From positions 2,882,001-2,946,000 of the forward strand of contig NZ_CP133781.1 of assembly GCF_034350045.1 (NCBI RefSeq): 64,000 bases of DNA, given 5' to 3'. Made by a program: the position numbers and the translations under genes. Of this stretch, positions 56,718-64,000 are shown piece by piece (the stretch's first letter is position 1; the number at the start of each line of letters is the position of its first letter). The notes beneath the pieces are model-generated. The model was not told the DNA's origin, ran no database searches, and worked only from the letters and a program-made list of their open reading frames with translations. Origin of the DNA: Pseudomonas sp. CCI4.2. GTDB lineage: Bacteria > Pseudomonadota > Gammaproteobacteria > Pseudomonadales > Pseudomonadaceae.

Positions 56718-59165
56718 TTAGCGCGTCTTGCCCTCGGCCAGCGTTAGCGCCTCTTTGTCAAAGTCATCGACGTCAATCACCTTGCGCCGTGCGGCTTCAG
56801 CGGCCCGCAGTGTTTCGGCTTCCACCGGTTGCAACACGCCGGCATGCAACGCTGCGTCGATCAGATGTTCACCGGCCATCGGTATTACCTGACCATTTTT
56901 CAGCGCGTGGTGCAGCTTTTGTTGCAGTGGATGGCTGGCGCTGAGCAGATCACACGCGTGCTGTAAAGCGCCGACCGGATCATCGGCCGATTGCGGACGG
57001 TAGCAGCCGGCGAGCATGGCCTCCAACGTCGGATCACCCTTGGCCCGGCCCATGACTTCAGCGACTTCAGCATCCAGCCGGTCCGACGGCCCGGTGTGAC
57101 GACGACCAAACGGGAACACCAGCACGCGCAGTACACGGCCCAAAATCAGGCTCGGGAAATTGTTCAGCAGTTGATCCAATGCCTGCTCGGCTTTACCCAG
57201 GCTTTCTTCCATGGCCCAGCGAAACAGCGGGCTCAGGTACTCGGGTGAATCCAGGTCGTGATAGCGCTTGAGCGCAGCAGAAGCGAGGTACATATGGCTG
57301 AGGACGTCGCCGAGACGGGCGGACAGCCGCTCTTTACGTTTCAGTTCGCCACCGAGCAGCATCATGCTCAAGTCGGCGAGCATGGCAAAGGCAGCAGCCT
57401 GTCGGTTCAGCGCCCGGAAATAACCTTGGCTCAGGCTATTGCCCGGCGCGGTTTCGAGGTGACCGAAACCGAGGTTGAGCACCAAAGTGCTGGCGGCGTT
57501 GCTCACGGCGAAACCGATGTGTTTCAGCAACAGGCCGTCGAATTCCTCCAGCGCACGGTCTTGGTCTTCACGACCGGCCAAGGCCATTTCCTTGAGGACG
57601 AACGGGTGGCAGCGAATCGCGCCTTGACCGAAGATCATCAGATTGCGCGAGAGAATGTTCGCGCCTTCGACGGTGATAAAGATCGGCGCCCCTTGCCAGT
57701 TACGGCCCAAATAGTTGTTCGGGCCCATGATGATGCCCTTGCCGCCATGCACGTCCATGGCGTGGCTGATGCATTCGCGGCCGCGCTCGGTCAGGTGGTA
57801 TTTCAAGATGGCCGACAAGACCGAGGGTTTTTCCCCCAGATCGACGGCATTGGCCGTCAGCATTCGCGCGCTGTCCATCAGCCAGGCATTGCCGCCGATC
57901 CGCGCCATGGCTTCTTGAATGCCTTCGAACGCGGACAACGGCACGTTGAATTGTTCACGAACCTGCGCGTATTGCCCGGTCACCAAGCTGGTGAACTTGG
58001 CCGCGCCGGTGCCCACCGCAGGCAACGAGATCGAACGCCCGACAGACAGGCAGTTCATCAACATCATCCAGCCTTTGCCAAGCATCTCTTGGCCGCCGAT
58101 GAGAAACTCCAGCGGAATAAAAACGTCCTTGCCGGCGTTCGGGCCATTCATGAACGCCGCGCCCAGCGGCAGGTGACGGCGACCGATTTCAACGCCGGGG
58201 GTGTCGGTGGGGATGAGCGCCAGGCTGATGCCCAAGTCCTCTTCTTCACCCAGCAAGTGCTCCGGGTCGAACGCCTTGAATGCCAGTCCCAGCAGTGTCG
58301 CGACCGGGCCAAGGGTGATGTAGCGTTTTTCCCAATTCAGGCGCAGGCCGATGACCTCTTCACCCTTCCATTGGCCTTTGCAGATAATCCCGGTGTCCGG
58401 CATCGCGCCCGCATCGGAGCCAGCCAGCGGGCCGGTCAAGGCGAAACACGGGATATCATCGCCTCGGGCCAAGCGCGGCAGGTAGTGATTGCGCTGTTCG
58501 TCGGTGCCGTAATGCAGCAACAGTTCGGCGGGGCCCAGGGAGTTGGGCACCATGACCGTGGAGGCCAGATCGCCGCTGCGGGTCGCCAGCTTCATCGCCA
58601 CTTGGGAGTGCGCGTAGGCCGAGAAACCTTTGCCGCCGTATTCCTTGGGGATGATCAGGGCAAAAAAGCCGTGCTGTTTGATGTGTTCCCAGGCGTGGGG
58701 TGGCAGGTCCATCGCTTGGCCAATCTGCCAGTCGCTGACCATCGCGCACAGTTCTTCGGTGGGACCATCAATGAAGGCCTGTTCCTCTTCGGTGAATTGC
58801 ACCTTGGGGTAAGCCAGTAGCTTTTCCCAGTCAGGCCGGCCACTGAACAATTCGCCGTCCCACCAGACGGTCCCGGCATCGATGGCATCGCGCTCGGTTT
58901 TCGACATCGGTGGCAGGACTTTCTTGAACCAGGAAAACAACGGCGCGGTGAAGTATTTGCGGCGTAGATCCGGCAGCACCAGGGGCAGCAAGACCGCCAG
59001 CCACAGCACCCAAAGGATTGCCATGAGCCAACCATGGGCATGGCTTGAAATGCCCATGGCCAGCAAGTACAGCGCCACGATACCCAAGGCGGGCAGCGGC
59101 GCGATGCGTCGGTGAGCGAGGTAGGCGATGCCGACCACCAAAACCACAATCCACAGCAACAACAT
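56718..59165 (-). CDS. fadE: Acyl-CoA dehydrogenase FadE
   Basis: An 815-residue membrane-associated acyl-CoA dehydrogenase for the first step of beta-oxidation. Two or three N-terminal membrane segments (LLWIVVLVVGIAYLA; GWLMAILWVLWLAVLLPLV) are followed by the flavoprotein core. FALTGPLAGSDAGAMPDTG is the FAD region, and DVHGGKGIIMGPNNYLGR is the C-terminal dehydrogenase motif. Length matches E. coli FadE. The ATG follows ggagaa. The 520-residue plus-strand frame inside it is a shadow. Confidence 0.94.
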   Translation of the reverse strand: MLLLWIVVLVVGIAYLAHRRIAPLPALGIVALYLLAMGISSHAHGWLMAILWVLWLAVLLPLVLPDLRRKYFTAPLFSWFKKVLPPMSKTERDAIDAGTVWWDGELFSGRPDWEKLLAYPKVQFTEEEQAFIDGPTEELCAMVSDWQIGQAMDLPPHAWEHIKQHGFFALIIPKEYGGKGFSAYAHSQVAMKLATRSGDLASTVMVPNSLGPAELLLHYGTDEQRNHYLPRLARGDDIPCFALTGPLAGSDAGAMPDTGIICKGQWKGEEVIGLRLNWEKRYITLGPVATLLGLAFKAFDPEHLLGEEEDLGISLALIPTDTPGVEIGRRHLPLGAAFMNGPNAGKDVFIPLEFLIGGQEMLGKGWMMLMNCLSVGRSISLPAVGTGAAKFTSLVTGQYAQVREQFNVPLSAFEGIQEAMARIGGNAWLMDSARMLTANAVDLGEKPSVLSAILKYHLTERGRECISHAMDVHGGKGIIMGPNNYLGRNWQGAPIFITVEGANILSRNLMIFGQGAIRCHPFVLKEMALAGREDQDRALEEFDGLLLKHIGFAVSNAASTLVLNLGFGHLETAPGNSLSQGYFRALNRQAAAFAMLADLSMMLLGGELKRKERLSARLGDVLSHMYLASAALKRYHDLDSPEYLSPLFRWAMEESLGKAEQALDQLLNNFPSLILGRVLRVLVFPFGRRHTGPSDRLDAEVAEVMGRAKGDPTLEAMLAGCYRPQSADDPVGALQHACDLLSASHPLQQKLHHALKNGQVIPMAGEHLIDAALHAGVLQPVEAETLRAAEAARRKVIDVDDFDKEALTLAEGKTR

Positions 59166-59429
59166 AAATAATTCTCCGTGATGACAACCAAGAGCTTAGA
59201 CGGCCTCAGGTGAAGAGGGCGTCAAACAACGAGTGGATCGGTAGAGGGGAAGCGTCGGTCAATGGGTCGGGGATTTCAGCGTCAAATCCCGGGTATCGAT
59301 AGTGACCGCTGGGCGCGTGTGGAGTTCGGCACGGTACTTTTTGTGGCTGGATTCAATAGCGGCTGAGGGTAGACTGGCGCGCGACGTATTCACCTCGTTT
59401 AATCCCGCGATCAACACAGGAAAAAGGCA

Positions 59430-60053
59430 ATGCTGAAGATTTGGGGCCGAAAGAACTCTTCCAATGTCCGCAAGGCGCTGTGGTGTGCGCAGGAAGTGGC
59501 AGTGCCATATGAAGCCATTGATGCGGGCGGCGCCTTCGGTATCGTTGATGACCCTGAATACCGGGCGATGAACCCCAACGGGCGGATTCCACTGATTGAA
59601 GATGACGGCCTGTTGCTCTGGGAATCCAATGCCATCGTGCGTTACCTGGCAGCGCGTTATGCGCCCGGCACAGCGCTGTATCCAGAAAATCCGGCTGCGC
59701 GCGCCAGCGCTGACAAGTGGATGGATTGGACAACCTCTTCGGTGGCGGAACTGTTTAAACCGGTATTTTGGGGCGTGGTGCGAACCCCAGCCGAGCAACA
59801 GGATTGGACGAAAATCAACGCCGCCATCAAAGTGTGTGCCGAGGTGCTGGCGGTGGCTGATGAGGTATTGGCCGAACAACCCTACCTTTCGGGTGAAGCA
59901 TTCGGCATGGGCGACATTCCTTTGGGCAGCTTTATATATGCCTGGTTCGAGATGCCGATTGAACGCCCACCGCTGCCGCATCTCCAAGCCTGGTACGAGC
60001 GCTTGAAACAACGTCCGGCGTACCGCAAGGCTGTCATGACCACGTTGAATTAA
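59430..60053 (+). CDS. Glutathione S-transferase
   Basis: A 207-residue GST. The thioredoxin-like N-domain has GRKNSSNVRKALW (catalytic Ser region), NPNGRIPLIEDDG (cis-Pro) and LWESNAIVRYLAARY (glutathione-binding Glu-Ser). The C-domain is all-helical, ending near LQAWYERLKQRPAYRKAV. Substrate unknown. Ribosome site aggaaaaagg. It diverges from fadE and precedes the ABC genes. Confidence 0.9.
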   Translation: MLKIWGRKNSSNVRKALWCAQEVAVPYEAIDAGGAFGIVDDPEYRAMNPNGRIPLIEDDGLLLWESNAIVRYLAARYAPGTALYPENPAARASADKWMDWTTSSVAELFKPVFWGVVRTPAEQQDWTKINAAIKVCAEVLAVADEVLAEQPYLSGEAFGMGDIPLGSFIYAWFEMPIERPPLPHLQAWYERLKQRPAYRKAVMTTLN

Positions 60054-60186
60054 TAGTCACTATCAACACGCGGCGCTGTACTTGCGTGGCGTTGCCAAGC
60101 AACATTGCCGGTACGTCACAGTTGTAAACAGTTGTGTTCGCCCTTATTTATTCCCTCTCCTTTCTTTTTCGGTGTGTATTCCAGTT

Positions 60187-61119
60187 ATGAGTTCCGCTCT
60201 GTCCATACGGCAGCTAACCAAAACCTACGGCAACGGTTTCCAGGCCCTGAACGGTATCGAACTGGATGTCGCTGAAGGTGACTTTTATGCCTTGCTCGGC
60301 CCGAACGGCGCCGGCAAATCCACGACCATCGGTATCATTTCGACCTTGGTGAACAAGACCAGCGGAACCGTGAATATCTTCGGTCATGACCTCGATCGCG
60401 ACCCCGCCGCGTTGAAACGCTGCATTGGCGTGGTGCCGCAAGAGTTCAACTTCAATCAGTTCGAGAAAACGTTCGACATCGTGGTGACCCAAGCCGGTTA
60501 TTACGGGATCCCGCCGAAAATCGCCAAAGAACGCGCCGAGCAGTACCTGACTCAGTTGGGGCTGTGGGACAAACGCGATGTACCGTCGCGTGCCTTGTCT
60601 GGCGGTATGAAGCGTCGGTTGATGATTGCTCGGGCGTTGATTCACGAGCCGCGTCTGTTAATTCTCGATGAACCGACGGCAGGTGTGGATATTGAGCTGC
60701 GGCGCTCGATGTGGACCTTCCTCACTGAGCTGAACGAGAAAGGCATCACCATCATCCTCACCACGCATTATCTGGAAGAGGCTGAGCACCTGTGCCGCAA
60801 CATCGGCATCATCGATCACGGCACCATCGTTCAAAACATGGGCATGAAGCAGTTGCTGAACACGCTGCACGTCGAGACCTTTCTGCTGGATCTGAAGGAC
60901 GCGTATCAGGTAGCGCCGCTGTTGATCGGTTACCCGGCGACGCTGGTCGACAGCCACACACTGGAAGTGCAGGTGGATAAAACCATCGGTATCACTGGGT
61001 TGTTTGGCCAACTGGCGCTGAAGAACATCGAAGTGGTGAGCTTGCGCAACAAGACCAATCGCCTTGAGGAGCTGTTCGTGTCCCTAGTAGAAAAAAATCT
61101 GGCGAAGGTGGCCGTATGA
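60187..61119 (+). CDS. yadG: ABC exporter ATP-binding protein, YadG-like
   Basis: A 310-residue ATPase. Walker A is LLGPNGAGKST, the signature is ALSGGMKRRLMIARAL, Walker B is LLILDEPTAGVD, and the switch His is in LTTHYLEEAEH. It resembles E. coli YadG and energises the permease encoded next. The ATG at 60187 is the usual start although no clear ribosome site precedes it. The stop overlaps yadH by four bases. Substrate unknown. Confidence 0.92.
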   Translation: MSSALSIRQLTKTYGNGFQALNGIELDVAEGDFYALLGPNGAGKSTTIGIISTLVNKTSGTVNIFGHDLDRDPAALKRCIGVVPQEFNFNQFEKTFDIVVTQAGYYGIPPKIAKERAEQYLTQLGLWDKRDVPSRALSGGMKRRLMIARALIHEPRLLILDEPTAGVDIELRRSMWTFLTELNEKGITIILTTHYLEEAEHLCRNIGIIDHGTIVQNMGMKQLLNTLHVETFLLDLKDAYQVAPLLIGYPATLVDSHTLEVQVDKTIGITGLFGQLALKNIEVVSLRNKTNRLEELFVSLVEKNLAKVAV

Positions 61120-61919
61120 GTGCTGAGCCCCGTATTGAACGTGTCTCCGAGCTGCGGCCTAACCTGATCGCACTCAACACCATCGTGTACCGTGAAGTGC
61201 GCCGCTTCACCCGAATCTGGCCGCAGACCCTGCTCCCGCCAGCGATCACCATGGTGTTGTACTTCGTGATCTTCGGCAACCTGATCGGTAAGCAGATTGG
61301 CGGGATGGGTGGCTTTACCTACATGCAGTACATCGTGCCGGGGCTGATCATGATGTCGGTGATCACTAACTCCTACGGCAACGTGGTGTCGAGTTTCTTC
61401 GGCAGCAAGTTCCAGCGTTCTATTGAAGAATTGATGGTTTCGCCGGTTTCGCCCCACACCATCTTGATTGGTTTTACCTTGGGCGGCGTCTTGCGCGGTC
61501 TGATGGTGGGCGTCATCGTGACGATCTTGTCGATGTTCTTTACTGACCTGCAGGTCCATCACCTGGGCATTACGATCATTGTGGTAGTGCTGACCGCGAC
61601 GATCTTCTCGCTGCTGGGCTTCATCAACGCGGTGTTCGCGCGCAACTTCGACGATATCTCGATTATCCCGACCTTCGTTCTGACGCCGTTGACGTATTTG
61701 GGCGGGGTGTTTTACTCGATCAACTTGCTGCCGCCGTTCTGGCAGACGGTATCACTGGCCAACCCTGTGCTGCACATGGTCAACGCCTTCCGCTACGGCA
61801 TTCTCGGTGTGTCTGATATTCGCATCAGCGTGGCCATGAGCTTTATGGTCATCGCGACCATCGCACTGTACCTCGGCTGCGTGCGGTTGTTGGTCAGTGG
61901 GCGTGGGATGCGACAGTAG
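61116..61919 (+). CDS. yadH: ABC-2 type permease, YadH-like
   Basis: A 267-residue inner-membrane permease with six segments (for example AITMVLYFVIFGNLIG, LGITIIVVVLTATIFSLLGF). FVLTPLTYLGGVFYSINLLP is the ABC-2 signature. It pairs with the upstream ATPase through an ATGA overlap. The substrate of YadGH exporters is not established. Confidence 0.92.
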   Translation: MSAEPRIERVSELRPNLIALNTIVYREVRRFTRIWPQTLLPPAITMVLYFVIFGNLIGKQIGGMGGFTYMQYIVPGLIMMSVITNSYGNVVSSFFGSKFQRSIEELMVSPVSPHTILIGFTLGGVLRGLMVGVIVTILSMFFTDLQVHHLGITIIVVVLTATIFSLLGFINAVFARNFDDISIIPTFVLTPLTYLGGVFYSINLLPPFWQTVSLANPVLHMVNAFRYGILGVSDIRISVAMSFMVIATIALYLGCVRLLVSGRGMRQ

Positions 61920-61930
61920 GTTTCAAAGCG

Positions 61931-62027
61931 CCTTCGCCAACCAGTTGGCTCCTACAGATGGCCGCCCGCCCTTAAAAGCATGCGGCCGAACCCAGCGTTG
62001 CATCTGTAACCAACTTGTTCGCGAAGC
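61931..62027. repeat. REPIN downstream of yadH
   Basis: ccttcgccaaccagttggct-cctacag and ctgtaaccaacttgttcgcgaag are inverted across about 45 bp. The end ttggctcctacag is an intact copy of the IS110 target site at 45407. Confidence 0.8.
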
Positions 62028-62048
62028 AGGCGACGCGGTCCCTCAGAT

Positions 62049-62564
62049 TCACCCACGCTTTTCCCTCCTCAGTCTCCACCGCCTACTTACCGACCAGCGC
62101 CAGTAGAGCTGGATCAGTCCGAACCCCAGCGCGCCAAACACCAAGCCTGCCATCATCGAGCCCAGCAATAAAGGCTGCCACACGGTGGAGAGCTGTCCGC
62201 TGATCCAGTCCCAGGTCAGTTCGGACGGGAAATGGCGCGGGGGAAGTTGCAGCAACCATGAGCCGATTTTGTAGGTGCAATAAAACACCGGCGGCATGGT
62301 GATCGGGTTGGTCAGCCACACCAGGCTGATGCCAATCGGCAGGTTGCCGCGCAGTGCGATGGCCAAGGCCGCAGCCAATAGCATTTGAAACGGGATTGGC
62401 ATCAGCGCGGCAAACAAACCCAGCGCCATGGCGCGGGAAACGGAGTGCCGATTGAGGTGCCACAGGTTTGGATCCTGCAGGAACCGCCCGAAATAGCGTA
62501 AGGATTTGTGTTCCCTGATGCTGGTCGGATCCGGCATGAAACGTTTGATCAGACGACGCGGCAT
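62049..62564 (-). CDS. DUF2062 membrane protein
   Basis: A 171-residue protein of the DUF2062 family, function unknown. About three membrane segments are seen (ALGLFAALMPIPFQMLLAAA; LVWLTNPITMPPVFYCTYKI; LLLGSMMAGLVFGALGFGL). It ends in a basic tail (RWRLRREKRG). It diverges from comEC, the arrangement seen in other pseudomonads. Confidence 0.87.
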   Translation of the reverse strand: MPRRLIKRFMPDPTSIREHKSLRYFGRFLQDPNLWHLNRHSVSRAMALGLFAALMPIPFQMLLAAALAIALRGNLPIGISLVWLTNPITMPPVFYCTYKIGSWLLQLPPRHFPSELTWDWISGQLSTVWQPLLLGSMMAGLVFGALGFGLIQLYWRWSVSRRWRLRREKRG

Positions 62565-62700
62565 ACGGCTTTCCGTCTCAAAAGTGGCGGTCAGTATGCA
62601 TAGATTCTGCGCACATCAAATTTAGACTTTGTGACAATTAATAAAGCGGTGGCTGGCTGAGTGGGCTAATCCAAAGGGCTGACTCTTAAAAGGTATGACT

Positions 62701-64000
62701 ATGCGCACAGGGATGGTGGCGCTCGCGCTGGGGCTTTTAGCCGTTCGCTTTTTGCCCGTATTGCCGCCGACGTGGTTGGCGTGGTTGATGCCCATCATGG
62801 CGCTGATGCTGTTGCCGTTTCGCAGTTATCCACTGGCGTTTTTTCTGTTTGGTTTCAGTTGGGCGTGTCTCTCGGCCCAGTCTGCACTGAATGATCGCCT
62901 GCCAATTCGCCTCGACGGCCAGACGTTATGGCTAGAAGGCAAAGTGGTCGGGCTGCCGCAGTCGGCCGAGGGTGTGGTTCGGTTTCAATTGGACGGCGCA
63001 CAATCCCGGCGCAGCGAGTTGCCGCAGCGCATGCGTCTGTCGTGGTACGGCGGACCACCGGTGCGCAGCGGTGAGCAGTGGCGCTTGGCGGTCAAACTCA
63101 AGCGTCCGACGGGGTTGGTCAACCCCGACTCGTTTGACTACGAGGCCTGGCTTCTCGCGCAGCGTATTGGCGCAACGGGCACGGTGGTTGACGGTCAGCG
63201 ACGTGCGCCCGCTACTTCAGCGTGGCGCGATGCGCTGCGTCAGCACTTGTTGGCCGTTGATGCCCAAGGTCGAGAAGGGGGGCTGGCGGCCTTGGTGTTG
63301 GGCGATGACTCGGGGCTGAGCACCACCGATTGGCAGGTGTTGCAGGACACCGGCACCGTGCATTTATTGGTGATCTCGGGTCAGCACATCAGCTTGTTGG
63401 CCGGGTTGATTTACATGCTGGTCGCCGGGTTGGCCCGTTGGGGCTTGTGGCCGCGCCGTCTACCTTGGTTGCCCTGGGCCTGTGGTTTGGCATTTGCTGC
63501 GGCACTCGGTTATGGCTTGCTCGCGGGTTTCGAAGTCCCAGTGCGGCGTGCCTGCACCATGATCGGCATGGTCTTGCTTTGGCGGTTGCGTTTTCGGCAT
63601 CTGGGCGTGGGGTGGCCGTTGCTGTTATCGCTGAACGCGGTGCTGGTGTTCGAACCGCTGGTCAGTTTGCAGCCAGGGTTTTGGCTGTCGTTCGCGGCAG
63701 TGGGCATCCTGATCCTGGTGTTCAGCGGTCGTTTGGGTAAATGGAGTTGGCTGCAGAGTTGGACTCGCGCCCAATGGTTGATCGCCATCGGATTGCTGCC
63801 GGTGTTACTGGCGCTGAACCTGCCGGTCAGCGTCAGCGGGCCATTGGCCAATTTATTCGCGGTGCCGTGGGTCAGCGTGGTGGTGTTGCCGCTGGCCTTG
63901 CTCGGCACGTTGCTGTTACCTGTGCCGGTGCTGGGCGAGGGGTTGTTATGGCTGGCAGGTGGGTTGTTGGAGTGGTTGTTTCAAGGCTTGGCCCTGATCG
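62701..64000 (+). CDS. comEC: ComEC/Rec2 DNA-uptake channel protein (3' truncated by window edge)
   Basis: The frame stays open to the window end with no stop, covering 433 codons. The N-terminus has several membrane segments (VALALGLLAVRFLPVLPP, then MALMLLPF and YPLAFFLFGFSWACL). A beta-rich DUF4131-like part follows (LWLEGKVVGLPQSAEG). The competence domain then starts with DTGTVHLLVISGQHISLLAG. ComEC forms the inner-membrane channel for single-stranded DNA entry. The ATG at 62701 is preferred for its spacing from aaaagg; 62695 is also in frame. The metallo-hydrolase domain lies beyond the edge. Confidence 0.92.
   Translation, partial: MRTGMVALALGLLAVRFLPVLPPTWLAWLMPIMALMLLPFRSYPLAFFLFGFSWACLSAQSALNDRLPIRLDGQTLWLEGKVVGLPQSAEGVVRFQLDGAQSRRSELPQRMRLSWYGGPPVRSGEQWRLAVKLKRPTGLVNPDSFDYEAWLLAQRIGATGTVVDGQRRAPATSAWRDALRQHLLAVDAQGREGGLAALVLGDDSGLSTTDWQVLQDTGTVHLLVISGQHISLLAGLIYMLVAGLARWGLWPRRLPWLPWACGLAFAAALGYGLLAGFEVPVRRACTMIGMVLLWRLRFRHLGVGWPLLLSLNAVLVFEPLVSLQPGFWLSFAAVGILILVFSGRLGKWSWLQSWTRAQWLIAIGLLPVLLALNLPVSVSGPLANLFAVPWVSVVVLPLALLGTLLLPVPVLGEGLLWLAGGLLEWLFQGLALI

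Noticed and set aside
57258..58820. 520-codon plus-strand frame
   Set aside because: It is antisense to fadE. Long shadows are usual in GC-rich DNA.

Overview
The window is chromosomal DNA from a Pseudomonas, most likely of the P. fluorescens lineage. The evidence is a D-rhamnose/WbpV-WbpL-WbpM O-antigen cluster followed by a comEA-like gene, a katB-ankB pair, earP-efp with an Arg32 EF-P, and many Pseudomonas-type REP palindromes. The order tpm, htpX, alaA, msrB, gpx, sagS, fadE, GST, yadG-yadH recalls the P. aeruginosa PA2811-PA2832 region from memory. No rRNA, CRISPR array, prophage or plasmid functions were seen. The one intact mobile element is an IS110/IS1111-type insertion sequence.

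Layout. 1-16.2 kb is a cell-surface region. It holds the 3' part of an O-acyltransferase with an SGNH domain, then a T-rich-codon DUF4214 protein with an S-layer-like C-terminus. A long gene-poor stretch follows with a tandem array of about eight 182-bp REPIN units. After two small proteins comes the O-antigen operon: gmd, rmd, two GT4 glycosyltransferases, wbpV-like, wbpL, wbpM, and then a comEA-like gene. 16.3-25.8 kb holds an SDR/FabF/TetR group, a RAYT transposase remnant among REPs, a divergent NCS1 permease/hydantoin-type racemase pair, katB-ankB, a PaaI thioesterase and a DUF1003 protein. 26-37 kb holds an FeS photolyase-like protein, a Gre-like factor, earP-efp, ohrR-ohr, a TauE exporter, the DNA glycosylase ycaQ, class II DAHP synthase, a spermidine-synthase-like protein and a crotonase. 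37-51 kb holds deaD, an extradiol dioxygenase, tpm, a DUF2959 lipoprotein, htpX, alaA, msrB, gpx, the IS element, a SagS-like hybrid kinase, a DUF815 ATPase and a free-methionine-sulfoxide reductase. 51.7-64 kb holds two Glu-Gly tRNA pairs, the aldo/keto reductase tas, a four-domain rhodanese with a 3-mercaptopropionate dioxygenase, a decayed LysR gene, fadE, a GST, an ABC exporter, a DUF2062 protein and the 5' part of comEC.

How the genes work together. Gmd and Rmd make GDP-D-rhamnose, and the two GT4 enzymes probably assemble a D-rhamnose O-chain. WbpM, WbpV and WbpL probably make and load a 6-deoxy-HexNAc primer onto undecaprenyl phosphate; the upstream acyltransferase may decorate the chain. 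EarP activates EF-P with L-rhamnose. Several loci deal with peroxides and oxidised methionine: katB-ankB, ohrR-ohr, msrB, gpx and msrC. The rhodanese and thiol dioxygenase form a sulfur-oxidation pair.

The most unusual structure is in the repeats. REPINs have been amplified in tandem, a composite repeat of about 210 bp recurs, a RAYT remnant survives, and the IS element sits exactly inside a REP end. A non-coding segment beside its transposase contains sequences that look like guides for that REP target, so it is a candidate IS1111-type bridge RNA.
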